A stretch of 64,000 bases of DNA, taken from DATARH01 sp963773625. Its GTDB lineage: Bacteria > Pseudomonadota > Alphaproteobacteria > ATCC43930 > CGMCC-115725. How positions within the stretch are numbered: the first letter of the stretch is position 1; every line of letters begins with the position of its first letter. Below, one piece after another: positions 45,753 through 54,166 of the stretch. The notes under the pieces were generated by a model. That model was not told the origin of the DNA. It worked only from the letters and a program-made list of their open reading frames with translations, and made no database searches. A program made the position numbers and the translations under genes. Location of the stretch: assembly GCA_963773625.1 (NCBI GenBank), contig CAVZCJ010000022.1, positions 92,877 through 156,876 on the forward strand. Reading direction: 5' to 3'.

Positions 45753-46187
45753 ATGGACGTCAACACGATCCTGCGCAACAAGGGCCGGTCGGTCGCGATG
45801 ATCCACTCCGCCGCGACGATCGAGCGGGCCGTTGCGCTGCTGCGTATCAGAGGCATCGGCGCGCTGGTCGTCAGCAATGACGGCGAGAGCGTCGACGGCA
45901 TCATCTCGGAGCGTGATATTGTCGATGCCCTGTCGCTTTACGGCGGCGAGCTATTGGCGCTTCGGGTGGGCGAGGTGATGACCCGTGCGGTCGTGACCTG
46001 CAACCCCGACGACAGCGTCGCCGAGTTGATGGCGGAGATGACCAACCGGCGCATCCGTCACCTCCCGGTGGTGCGCGACGGCCACCTGTGCGGCATCGTC
46101 AGCATCGGCGATGTGGTCAAAAGCCGGCTCGACGAAATCGAGCACGAAGCGCATTCGATGCGCGAATTCATCGCCGGCGCCGCCTGA
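45753..46187 (+). CDS. Two-CBS-domain protein
   Basis: A 144-residue protein composed of a CBS pair (Bateman module). Repeat 1 has TIERAVALLRIRGIGALVVSNDGE...GIISERDIVDAL; repeat 2 has SVAELMAEMTNRRIRHLPVVRDGHLCGIVSIGDVV, followed by a short C-terminal helix. Such modules bind adenine nucleotides and regulate partner proteins. The ATG at 45753 is preceded by GGAG (45742-45745). No partner gene is obvious next to it; the downstream AraC regulator is 83 bases away. Confidence 0.9.
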   Translation: MDVNTILRNKGRSVAMIHSAATIERAVALLRIRGIGALVVSNDGESVDGIISERDIVDALSLYGGELLALRVGEVMTRAVVTCNPDDSVAELMAEMTNRRIRHLPVVRDGHLCGIVSIGDVVKSRLDEIEHEAHSMREFIAGAA

Positions 46188-46270
46188 TCGCGGCCTGAGC
46201 GGGTGTATGACCCGCTCTCTATCGCCCCGCCCCGCCGCCATGCTAGGTGAGCGGCGGAGGCGGGCTAACC

Positions 46271-47326
46271 ATGACACCGCTCGAAGCTGGCCTGCGCGGT
46301 AGCGCGATCGCCGTGCTGTTGCTGCTGGCTTTTTTCGGCTGGCGCGACGCGCGCCATGCCGCGATAGCGCGATACTGGATCCTGTTCGTGCTCGGCGCTT
46401 CCGCCTATCTGGTGGAATCGGCGCCGGGACTAGCCTCAAGTCAGGCGATCTGGGTGGTGCCGCTGCGTTTGCTCAGCATGTCGACGCCGGGCGTCTTTCT
46501 GCTGTGGACATCGGCGAATTTCGACGACTCCTTTACGCCCAGCTGGACGGCGTGGCTGCCGGCTACGGCACTGTTCGGCCTCTCGATATGGGCCGTCCTT
46601 TCCGACCGCGAGGTGGCCTGGCGGTTGACACAAGCCGCCGCACTCGTCTTGGTCGGCATCGGGATCTGGCAGTTGCTCGGCGGCCGCGCCGCCGATCTTG
46701 TGGAGGGCCGCCGCCGGTTTCGCCTGGTGTTGGCGCTCGGCGCCGGCGCCACGATGGCCGGGACCACCATCCTCGGAATGGTCCGCGATCCGGCAATCCG
46801 CGCCCAAGGCGGTGCGATCAGCGTCGGTATCGTCCTGGCCTTGGCGCTGGCGAGCGCGATGTTCCGCCTGGGGTTGCGGCAGCAACCCGAGCTCGCGGCG
46901 AAGCCCGCCGGCTCGATCATCGCCGCGCGCCCGCCGACCGACGACATCGATTCCGAAGAGCAGGCCGCGCTCAGCCGCCTGCGGCACCTGATGGAGAGCG
47001 AACGAGCCTATCGCGAGGAGAGGTTCGGCGTCGCCGCGCTGGCTACCCGCCTGAACCTCCCGCAGTATCGGCTGCGCCGGCTGATCCATCAGCGGCTCGG
47101 GCACCGCAATTTCAACAGCTTCGTCAACGGCTACCGCCTCGCCGAAGCGATCGCCGCGCTCGCCGATCCGAGCCAGACCGAGGTGCCGATCCTGACCATC
47201 GCGCTCGACGCCGGGTTCCAGTCGATCGGACCATTCAACCGCGCCTTCAAAGCGCAGACCGGGATGACCCCGAGCGACTTCCGCCGCGACCGCCTGGCGC
47301 GGGTCGTGTCGCCCGCGGCGGATTAG
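46271..47326 (+). CDS. Membrane-anchored AraC-family transcriptional regulator
   Basis: A 351-residue protein. Residues ~1-200 form about six hydrophobic helices (AIAVLLLLAFFGW; ATALFGLSIWAVL; AALVLVGIGIWQLL; LVLALGAGATMAGTTILG; GIVLALALASAMF). The C-terminal ~100 residues are an AraC DNA-binding domain: FGVAALATRLNLPQYRLRRLIHQRLG then TEVPILTIALDAGFQSIGPFNRAFKAQTGMTPSDFRR. The membrane part probably senses a signal and tethers the HTH. ATG 46271 has GGAGG upstream. The sterol-desaturase gene follows on the same strand after 134 bases and is a likely target, inferred from position. Confidence 0.85.
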   Translation: MTPLEAGLRGSAIAVLLLLAFFGWRDARHAAIARYWILFVLGASAYLVESAPGLASSQAIWVVPLRLLSMSTPGVFLLWTSANFDDSFTPSWTAWLPATALFGLSIWAVLSDREVAWRLTQAAALVLVGIGIWQLLGGRAADLVEGRRRFRLVLALGAGATMAGTTILGMVRDPAIRAQGGAISVGIVLALALASAMFRLGLRQQPELAAKPAGSIIAARPPTDDIDSEEQAALSRLRHLMESERAYREERFGVAALATRLNLPQYRLRRLIHQRLGHRNFNSFVNGYRLAEAIAALADPSQTEVPILTIALDAGFQSIGPFNRAFKAQTGMTPSDFRRDRLARVVSPAAD

Positions 47327-47460
47327 CCCGTTCACTGGCCGATTTCGAAAAACGGCCAGCGTTTCGAAAATTCGGCGAGCAGCTTTGGCGAAATCGGCAA
47401 GACCGGCTGAGCCCGGAGCACCCAGGGTCGCGGCGCGCCAATCGCCAGCGAGCCCTCGCG

Positions 47461-48282
47461 ATGCAGACGATCTATACAATCCTCTATTGGTCGACCCCCG
47501 CGGTGATCGCACTGGCGGCGACCGAGGCGGCGCTCTTATGGGCGATCCGGCGGCACTACGACTGGCGCGCCGGTTTGGCCTCGCTCGCCGATATCCTGGT
47601 TCGCGAATACCTGGTTTACGTTTATCTCGCGTTCAGCCCGGTCGCATGGCTGGTGCGCTGGGCCTGGGCGCACAGGGTCGGCACCGTACCACTCGGCACC
47701 GCGAGCTCGATCGCGATGCTCTTTGTCGGACAGGAGTTTTGTTACTACTGGTTCCACCGCTGCAGCCACCGGCTGCGGCTGCTCTGGGCGAACCATGCGG
47801 TTCACCACTCGACCAACGAGCTGAACCTCTCGGCCGCGTTCCGTTTCGGCTGGACCGGCCGGCTTATCGGCCTTACGGCGTTCTTTGTCCCGCTGATGTG
47901 GCTCGGTTTCGCGCCGCGCGCCGTGCTCATCACCCTCAACCTCAATCTGCTCTACCAGTTCGTGCTGCACGCCGACTGGATCCCCAAGCTCGGCCCGCTC
48001 GAGTGGGTGCTCAACACGCCGTCGCATCACCGCGTCCACCACGCCGCCAACCCGGAGTACCGCGATCGCAATTACGGCGGCGTGTTGATCATCTTCGACC
48101 GGCTGTTCGGAACTTTTGCCGCGGAACAAGACCACGTGCGGTGCAGTTTTGGCCTGGTCGAGCCGTTGCGCTCCTACAACCCGGTGCGCATCGCGTTCCA
48201 TGGCTTCGTCGCGTTGGCGCAGGATCTGTGGCGGGCACGAAACTGGCGCGACCGCGGCCGCGCGTTGGTGATCGTCCCTTGA
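47461..48282 (+). CDS. Sterol desaturase/fatty acid hydroxylase family protein
   Basis: A 273-residue integral membrane diiron enzyme with about four helices. The three histidine clusters of the family are present: HRCSH (WFHRCSHRLRLLW), HAVHH (ANHAVHHSTNELN) and HHRVHH (SHHRVHHAANPEY). Members introduce a hydroxyl or double bond into lipids, carotenoids or hopanoids; the substrate is not identifiable here. The preceding AraC-type membrane regulator probably controls it. Confidence 0.87.
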   Translation: MQTIYTILYWSTPAVIALAATEAALLWAIRRHYDWRAGLASLADILVREYLVYVYLAFSPVAWLVRWAWAHRVGTVPLGTASSIAMLFVGQEFCYYWFHRCSHRLRLLWANHAVHHSTNELNLSAAFRFGWTGRLIGLTAFFVPLMWLGFAPRAVLITLNLNLLYQFVLHADWIPKLGPLEWVLNTPSHHRVHHAANPEYRDRNYGGVLIIFDRLFGTFAAEQDHVRCSFGLVEPLRSYNPVRIAFHGFVALAQDLWRARNWRDRGRALVIVP

Positions 48283-48288
48283 ACGCGG

Positions 48289-48687
48289 TCAGATCACATC
48301 AAAATGGCGAACGAGGGCGAAGATCGTCATGCCGAACGCCACAGCGGCGATCGGCAGCAGAATTTGCGCGGCGGCGACTGTTCCCCTCATCCGCCCGGTC
48401 TGCGCGGCGAAGTCGCGGCCGAGCCACTCGCTCAAGGAATTCGGTTCGGCCGGATCGGTGTTGCCCGACCGGTGACGCCGGGCAATTAGCCCCAGGAGCA
48501 ACGGCAGGCCCACGGCGATGACGATAAACAGGCTGACGATGGCAAGGGCCAGCGAGGTGTAGCCGGCGCCGAAAAATCCCCAGACCGAGAAGATCAGCCA
48601 CACCGCCAACGCGACGATAATCGCGTAAAGCTGGCTCGGCAGACCTTGCGACACGGACCGGTTCGAGCGGGGATCGTCAATCGTCAT
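48289..48687 (-). CDS. Three-helix membrane protein of unknown function
   Basis: A 132-residue protein with three hydrophobic helices: LYAIIVALAVWLIFSVWGFF, SLALAIVSLFIVIAVGLPLLLGLIA and TVAAAQILLPIAAVAFGMTIFALV. Between the second and third is a cytosolic loop with RHRSGNTDPAEPNSLSEWLGRDFAAQTGRM. The name of the family is not known to me, but similar small proteins with an 'F..qTGrm' loop are widespread in alphaproteobacteria. Start at ATG 48687 (MTIDDPRS). Convergent with the sterol-desaturase gene and divergent from the CoA-transferase gene. Confidence 0.75.
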   Translation of the reverse strand: MTIDDPRSNRSVSQGLPSQLYAIIVALAVWLIFSVWGFFGAGYTSLALAIVSLFIVIAVGLPLLLGLIARRHRSGNTDPAEPNSLSEWLGRDFAAQTGRMRGTVAAAQILLPIAAVAFGMTIFALVRHFDVI

Positions 48688-48807
48688 GCCCTTTGCAACA
48701 ACCGCATTTCCGCGCGGTTCCTTCCGCCCGCCCGCGACATCTTCCTCCAGCATTGCCCGGACATGCGGCTTGCGGCTCAATGGCGCGGCAACCGGAAAAG
48801 GCCGGGG

Positions 48808-50028
48808 ATGAACAACCTTCTCGCAGATTTGCGCATCGTCGAATTCTCGGCCTTCGTCGCGGCGCCGCTGGGCGGCATGACGATGGCGCAGTTCGGCGCC
48901 GAGGTGATCCGCATCGACCCGCTCGGCGGCGGGATCGACCATAACCGCTGGCCGGTCACCGACAGCGGCGCGAGCCTTTACTGGGCCGGGCTCAACAAAG
49001 CCAAACGATCGGTGGCGTTGGCGCTCGACAAGCCCGAGGGACGCGAGCTGGCGAAGGCAATCGCCACCGCGCCCGGGCCGGGGGGCGGGATCGTCCTGAC
49101 CAACTTGCCGCCGCTCCCTGGCCTCGACTATGCGAGCCTCAAGGCGGCGCGAGCCGATGTCATCATGCTGCGCCTCGTCGGCAACCGCGACGGATCGGCG
49201 GCGGTGGACTATACGGTCAACGCGGCGAGCGGGTTTCCGCTGGTCACGGGGCCGGGGGATGGGAACCCGGTCAACAACGTGCTGCCGGCCTGGGACGTCG
49301 CCACCGGGCTCTACCTCACGACCGCGCTGCTCGCCGCCGAACGGCACCGGAGCCGCACCGGCGACGGCCAGGAAGTCGTCGCCGCGCTCGCCGACGTGAT
49401 GCTCGCGATGGTCGGGCACCTCGGCTATATCGGCGACGTCCAGATCAACGGCCGCTCGCGGCCGGCGCTCGGCAACGACCTTTACGGCAGCTTCGGCCGC
49501 GATTTCGCCACCAGGGACGGGCGGCGGGTGATGATCATCGCGCTGACCCCGCGCCAATGGCGCGCGCTCGGCCGCGCCACCGGCCTCGCCGACACCCTCG
49601 CCGCGATCGGGCCGCGGCTCGGCGTCGATCTCGACACCGAGGCGGGCCGGTTCGACGCGCGCGACGCGATCGCCGCGATCGTCGCACCGTGGTGCGCAGG
49701 CAAAACCCTGGCCGAGATCGAGCAGGTCTTCGCCGGCAGCGGCGTGCTATGGGGGCCGTTCCAGGACTTCGTCACCCTGGTCAACCACGACCCACGCTGC
49801 TCGACCGCGAACCCGCTCTTCGCCGAGGTCGAACAGCCCGGAATCGGCCGCTATCCGATGCCGGGGCTGCCGCTCGACTTTTCGGCCGCGCCGCGCCAGC
49901 CGACCCGCCCGGCGCCGCGCCTCGGCGAGCATACCGACGTGGTGCTGAGCGAAGTGCTCGGCTTGTCGGCGGCGGAAATCGGCCGGCTGCACGATACCGG
50001 CCTCGCCGCCGGTCCAGCGCCAATGTGA
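48808..50028 (+). CDS. CaiB/BaiF CoA-transferase, 2-methylfumaryl-CoA isomerase-like
   Basis: A 406-residue family III CoA-transferase. The N-terminus (LRIVEFSAFVAAPLGGMTMAQFGAEVIRIDPLGGGIDHNRWPVT) is typical of 2-methylfumaryl-CoA isomerase (Mct) rather than of generic CaiB proteins, and SLYWAGLNKAKRSVAL follows. Mct moves CoA within methylfumarate in the 3-hydroxypropionate bi-cycle, but Mct-like proteins also occur in organisms without that cycle, and no other cycle enzyme is here. ATG 48808 has a purine-rich GGCCGGGG upstream. The frame is intact. Confidence 0.72.
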   Translation: MNNLLADLRIVEFSAFVAAPLGGMTMAQFGAEVIRIDPLGGGIDHNRWPVTDSGASLYWAGLNKAKRSVALALDKPEGRELAKAIATAPGPGGGIVLTNLPPLPGLDYASLKAARADVIMLRLVGNRDGSAAVDYTVNAASGFPLVTGPGDGNPVNNVLPAWDVATGLYLTTALLAAERHRSRTGDGQEVVAALADVMLAMVGHLGYIGDVQINGRSRPALGNDLYGSFGRDFATRDGRRVMIIALTPRQWRALGRATGLADTLAAIGPRLGVDLDTEAGRFDARDAIAAIVAPWCAGKTLAEIEQVFAGSGVLWGPFQDFVTLVNHDPRCSTANPLFAEVEQPGIGRYPMPGLPLDFSAAPRQPTRPAPRLGEHTDVVLSEVLGLSAAEIGRLHDTGLAAGPAPM

Positions 50029-50105
50029 GGCAGTTCACATTAGCCGTTTGGTTGCGCGCCTATAATAGTCCTGTTGATCGGCCCTTGCCGCGCGAGGTGT
50101 GATCG

Positions 50106-51839
50106 ATGACGAACCAGGATCAAGAGATTAAGCGCAAGCTCGCCACCATCCTCGTCGCCGACATCGTCGGCTACAGCAGCCTCACCGCGCATGACGAGGA
50201 CTGGACGATTCGCGCGCTCGGCGAGTTCCGCAAGATCGTCGACGAGATCATCGCGAGCCATGACGGCCGGATCTTCAGCACGGGCGGCGACAGCGTCCTC
50301 GCCGAGTTCGCCAGCCCGGTCGAAGCGGTGCGTGCCGCGGTCGATTTCCAGGAGGCCTCGCGTTCGCGCAATCTGCTGCAGCCGCGCGACCGCCAGCTGC
50401 GCTACCGCATCGGCATCAATCTCGGCGACGTCATGGTGCGCGGCAACGACCTCTTGGGCGACGGGGTCAATGTCGCGGCTCGGCTGGAAGGCCTCGCCGA
50501 ACCGGGGGGTATCTGCGTCAGCGGGACGGTGTGGGACCACATCAACGGCAAATTGTCGATCGGTTACGTCGATATCGGCGAGCAGTCGGTCAAGAACATC
50601 CCGCGTCCGGTGCGCGCCTATCATCTGCGCGTCGACGGCAGCGTCGGCGACGCCTCGCAGGCGCTGCAGCCCGCTCGCCCAGGCGCAGCCGGGCCGCGGC
50701 TCCCGCTGGCCGCGATGATCGCCAGCGGCGCGGTCATCGCCGCAATTGTCGCCGCCGTCGTGGTCTGGCAGCTCTGGCCAAAGGGCGCGCCGCAGGCGCC
50801 GGTGGCCGCGATAACCACACCCCCGGCCGCGGAGCCGCCGCCCGTGACGCCCGTTCAGATCCCACCGGCTCAGATCCCGCCGGCGCCGGCCGCAGCGCAG
50901 CCGGCGGCGACGCCTCCAGCGCCGGCGGCGACCCAGCAGCCCGCGCCGCCGCAAACCGCCACAAGCACCAGCACTACGACCCCGCCGCAAACCTTCCGCG
51001 ATTGCGCGAACTGCCCGGAGATGGCGGTCATCCCGGCCGGTACCTTCCAGATGGGCGCGCCGCCGGGTGAGAACGAGCGCTTCAACGTCTCGGTCAACGA
51101 GGCGAACAGCGATCAGCCGCAACACCAGGTGACGATCGCCAAGCCGTTCGCCCTCGCCAAGTTCGACGTCACCCGGGCGGAGTTCGCCGCCTTCGCCAAA
51201 GCCACCAATTTTCATGCCCGTCCTGGCTGCCAAACTTTCGCGAACGGCGGCTGGCAGCCGCAGCCGGAAGCAAATTGGGATAGTCCCGGCTTTGCCCAGA
51301 CCGACCGCGATCCGGTCGTCTGCATGAACCAGATCGAAATCGGCGCCTATATCGCCTGGCTCAAGCACGTGACCGGCAAGAACTACCGTCTGCCGACCGA
51401 AGCCGAATGGGAATACGCGGCGCGAGGCGGCACGACGACGGCCTATTACTGGGGTAACGACCCAAAAGATGCCTGCGCGTATGAAAATGTCGGCGACAAG
51501 AGCTTTGGCGAAAAATACAACATCGGCACGGTCATTCCGTGCACCGATGGCTTTGCCGACACCGCCCCGGTTGGTTCGTTCAAGCCCAATCCGTTCGGGC
51601 TGTACGACATGCTCGGCAATGTCTTCGAGCTGACCGCCGATTGCTGGAACGACAGCTACGCCGGAGCACCGAGCGACGGGTCGGCCTGGACGAGCGGCGA
51701 TTGCACCAAGGTCGTCGCCCGCAAGGCATCGTTTGGAGTGACGCGCTCATGGGTATTCCGCGCCGATAACCGCTTTGCGGAAACCGACATCGGCAAGCGC
51801 AACCGCTTTGGCTTCCGTGTCGCGCTCAGCTTGCCCTGA
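50106..51839 (+). CDS. Class III nucleotide cyclase fused to a formylglycine-generating-enzyme-like (SUMF1) domain
   Basis: A 577-residue fusion. Residues ~10-175 are a class III cyclase (ILVADIVGYSSLTAHDED, STGGDSVLAEF, RIGINLGDVMV, LGDGVNVAARLEG); the metal Asp pair and the Asn/Arg are kept, but the substrate-selecting Lys is Ser. A membrane helix (AAMIASGAVIAAIVAAVVVWQLW) and a Pro/Ala arm lead to a SUMF1 domain (~300-575): MAVIPAGTFQMGAPPGE, VTRAEFAAFAKA, YRLPTEAEWEYAARGG, GNVFELTADCWND, NRFGFRVA. Cyclase is cytosolic and SUMF1 is probably periplasmic. No sulfatase is nearby. Frame intact. Confidence 0.85.
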   Translation: MTNQDQEIKRKLATILVADIVGYSSLTAHDEDWTIRALGEFRKIVDEIIASHDGRIFSTGGDSVLAEFASPVEAVRAAVDFQEASRSRNLLQPRDRQLRYRIGINLGDVMVRGNDLLGDGVNVAARLEGLAEPGGICVSGTVWDHINGKLSIGYVDIGEQSVKNIPRPVRAYHLRVDGSVGDASQALQPARPGAAGPRLPLAAMIASGAVIAAIVAAVVVWQLWPKGAPQAPVAAITTPPAAEPPPVTPVQIPPAQIPPAPAAAQPAATPPAPAATQQPAPPQTATSTSTTTPPQTFRDCANCPEMAVIPAGTFQMGAPPGENERFNVSVNEANSDQPQHQVTIAKPFALAKFDVTRAEFAAFAKATNFHARPGCQTFANGGWQPQPEANWDSPGFAQTDRDPVVCMNQIEIGAYIAWLKHVTGKNYRLPTEAEWEYAARGGTTTAYYWGNDPKDACAYENVGDKSFGEKYNIGTVIPCTDGFADTAPVGSFKPNPFGLYDMLGNVFELTADCWNDSYAGAPSDGSAWTSGDCTKVVARKASFGVTRSWVFRADNRFAETDIGKRNRFGFRVALSLP

Positions 51840-51939
51840 GCTGCGAAAAAATGGCGCTGGGTTGCAAGAAATCGCTTGCCTCGGGATTGTCATAATCCGT
51901 AGTTACGCCGCTTCCTGAAAGTCAGGGGATCGTCTTCCG

Positions 51940-53040
51940 ATGACGTCGCTGAGTTTGGGGGCAGTTTCAGCGCCCGCGGAGAATGGATTCGACGGCTCTC
52001 CGATCTTTGCCGGAGCACGGCGCGCGCCGGTCCTCCCCGAGCGGTTCCTTGTGCCACCGGGCTTCACCTGGGGCGAATTTCCCACCGACGACGGCGCGGT
52101 GCTGCGCTGGGGCTATCTCGCCGCTCCAAATCCGTATGCCGAATGCGTCCTGGTCGGCGGTTTCGGCGATTTCGTCGAGAAGCAGTTCGAGACGGTCCGC
52201 GATCTCGCCGCCCGCGGCCTTTCGGTATGGTGTCTGGACTGGCGCGGCCAGGGCGGCTCGACCCGGCCGAAACGCTGGCCACACCGCCCGCGCGCCCGCC
52301 GTTTCGAGCGCGACGCCGCCGAGCTTGCCGCCTTCGCCGCCGCCAAGCTGCAATCGGGATTGCCGCGGGTGCTGATCGCGCATTCGATGGGCGGCGCGAT
52401 CGCCTTGCTCTGCCTGCGCCGCCACCCCGGCCTGTTCCAGGCGGCGATCCTGTCCGCGCCGATGCTGGGTCTGTTGACCGGGCGGACGCCACCGACGTTG
52501 TTGCGCGCGGTGACCGGCCCGGCGCGGCTGACACCGCTCGGCCTCTGCCGGCTCCCGGGCACCTATCGCTGGCGGCCGGGCAGCCCGCCGACGCCGGAGC
52601 GCAGCCGCATTTCAAGCGACGCCGAACGCTGCCGCATCCGCTTTGCCTGGGTCTCGAGCGAACCGACCTTGCGCCTCGACCAGCCGACCTATGGCTGGCT
52701 CGACCCGGCGCTGGCGCTCATCGCGCGGATCGGCAAGCCAAGCTTCCTCGCCGCGATCAAGACGCCGATTCTCTTGGGCAGCGCCGGGCGCGAGCATGTC
52801 GTCTCCCCGGCGGCGCATCACCGCGCCGCCCGGCGACTGCCCGATTGCACGCTCGTGGAACTGCCCGACTCCAAGCACGAGCCGTTCATGGAGCGCGATG
52901 CGATCCGCGACCAATGGTTCGAGGAGATCGACCGCTTCCTCGCCGACCAACTCGGCGGCGAAGCCGGCGACCCTCTTAGTTCACGTTGCGCGCCGCCGTC
53001 CAATAGGCGACGGGAGACGCACCCGGCCGTTGCACCCTGA
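51940..53040 (+). CDS. Alpha/beta hydrolase, lysophospholipase-like
   Basis: A 366-residue hydrolase of the serine aminopeptidase S33/monoglyceride-lipase type. The nucleophile elbow AHSMGGAIALLCLRRHP is at about residue 145, preceded by LDWRGQGGSTRP; the acid lies around PILLGSAGREHVV and the catalytic His in LPDSKHEPFMERD. The last ~20 codons (SSRCAPPSNRRRE...) overlap the end of the convergent secreted-protein gene by 65 bases and look unlike the family end, so the tail may be a read-through extension. Lipid or acylglycerol substrate is likely but unproven. Confidence 0.8.
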   Translation: MTSLSLGAVSAPAENGFDGSPIFAGARRAPVLPERFLVPPGFTWGEFPTDDGAVLRWGYLAAPNPYAECVLVGGFGDFVEKQFETVRDLAARGLSVWCLDWRGQGGSTRPKRWPHRPRARRFERDAAELAAFAAAKLQSGLPRVLIAHSMGGAIALLCLRRHPGLFQAAILSAPMLGLLTGRTPPTLLRAVTGPARLTPLGLCRLPGTYRWRPGSPPTPERSRISSDAERCRIRFAWVSSEPTLRLDQPTYGWLDPALALIARIGKPSFLAAIKTPILLGSAGREHVVSPAAHHRAARRLPDCTLVELPDSKHEPFMERDAIRDQWFEEIDRFLADQLGGEAGDPLSSRCAPPSNRRRETHPAVAP

Positions 53041-53341
53041 CCAAGCCGTTGGCGGCCGGGTCGACGACCACGACATCCTCGCCCGGCTTGAAGACGACGC
53101 ATCGCCCATCGGCGACCGCGGCGGCGAGCTTGTTGTCGAACGTCACGCTCATCCCCTGGAACAGCAGATCGAGCACGTCGTTCTTGTCGCGGCAGCCCCA
53201 GGCGGCCTCGCGCGCGATGCGGTGGGGCGCCTCGGTCGCTGCCGCGGGAACCGCGGCGACGCTCTCCGCCGTGGCAACGGACATCGGTGCGGTAGCGGCA
53301 AGGGTCAAAGCGGTCAGGAACACTGCGCCAACGCGTGACAT
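52976..53341 (-). CDS. Secreted protein of unknown function
   Basis: A 121-residue precursor with a signal peptide (VGAVFLTALTLAATAPMSVATA). The mature part begins ESVAAVPAAATEAPHRIAREAAWGCRDKNDVLDLLFQG and has two cysteines (AWGCRDK and ADGRCVVF) that could form a disulfide, and ends in a beta-rich segment (GEDVVVVDPAANGLVRVQRPG). The ATG at 53341 has GAGGGA upstream; GTG 53353 is a less likely start. Similar short proteins with the 'aWGCrd..d...l' pattern occur in alphaproteobacteria, without a function known to me. Confidence 0.72.
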   Translation of the reverse strand: MSRVGAVFLTALTLAATAPMSVATAESVAAVPAAATEAPHRIAREAAWGCRDKNDVLDLLFQGMSVTFDNKLAAAVADGRCVVFKPGEDVVVVDPAANGLVRVQRPGASPVAYWTAARNVN

Positions 53342-53590
53342 CGGGTCCCTCACTGGTGGCTGAACTGGATCGGGGGGAGCCGTGCCTCAGCCCAGCGCGG
53401 CGAGGGAGAGATGGTGTTGTTCAACCGCATTGCATCTGGGCGCAAACCGCATGACGGCTGCGGCGTCGGCGCCTCTTGAAAGACATGGTTAAGCGACAGG
53501 TGGACCGGATTATCCGTCTTATCGGCCGCATAAGGAGTGGCGCGGGCGAGCGGGCTTCGCTCGACCTTGCTTCCCTGAAAAAACGAACGG

Positions 53591-54166
53591 TCAGCTGCGC
53601 GGGGCGTGCTTCGAGAGAATGCGCTGCAAGGTGCGGCGGTGCATCTTCGAGCGCCGCGCGGTCTCGGAGACGTTGCGGTCGCACAGTTCGAAGATGCGCT
53701 GGATGTGCTCCCAGCGCACCCGGTCGGCCGACATCGGGTCCTCCGGCGGCTCCGGGGTCGCGCCTTCGAGCGCCAGCAGCGCGCGCTCGACCGCGTCGGC
53801 GTCCGCCGGCTTCGGCAGATAGTCGATCGCGCCGGCCTTCACCGCCGCAACCGCGGTGGCGATATTGCCGTAGCCGGTCAGCATGACGATGCGCGCTCCC
53901 GGCCGCGCCTCGCGCAAGGCGCTGACAACGTCGAGGCCGCTGCCGTCGCCGAGGCGCAGATCGACAACGGCGAAAGCCGGCGGATTGGCGGTCGCGGCGG
54001 CGATGCCGCTCGACACGCTGTCGCCGGTCGCGACGATAAAGCCGCGCCGCTCCATCGCCCGCGCCAGCCGCTGGCACAGCGGCGCGTCGTCATCGACGAT
54101 CAGGAGCGTACGCTCGGTTTCCGCCAGCCCTTGCAGCGGAGCCGCCAAGCCTTCGGTACTACTCAT
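53591..54166 (-). CDS. regA: Redox response regulator RegA/ActR/PrrA
   Basis: A 191-residue response regulator. The receiver has LLIVDDDAPLCQRLARAMERRGF, the phosphoacceptor Asp in VVDLRLGDGSGL, the Thr in MLTGYGNIATAV and the Lys in YLPKPADADAV. The C-terminal FIS-type helix-turn-helix (SETARRSKMHRRTLQRILSKHAPR) is the highly conserved RegA DNA-recognition segment. In other alphaproteobacteria RegA controls photosynthesis, respiration, nitrogen and hydrogen metabolism in response to redox. ATG 54166 overlaps the stop of regB (ATGA). Confidence 0.93.
   Translation of the reverse strand: MSSTEGLAAPLQGLAETERTLLIVDDDAPLCQRLARAMERRGFIVATGDSVSSGIAAATANPPAFAVVDLRLGDGSGLDVVSALREARPGARIVMLTGYGNIATAVAAVKAGAIDYLPKPADADAVERALLALEGATPEPPEDPMSADRVRWEHIQRIFELCDRNVSETARRSKMHRRTLQRILSKHAPRS

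Noticed and set aside
48808..50028. Evidence for the 3-hydroxypropionate bi-cycle
   Set aside because: Only an Mct-like CoA-transferase is present; no malyl-CoA lyase, mesaconyl-CoA hydratase or other cycle enzyme is in the window.
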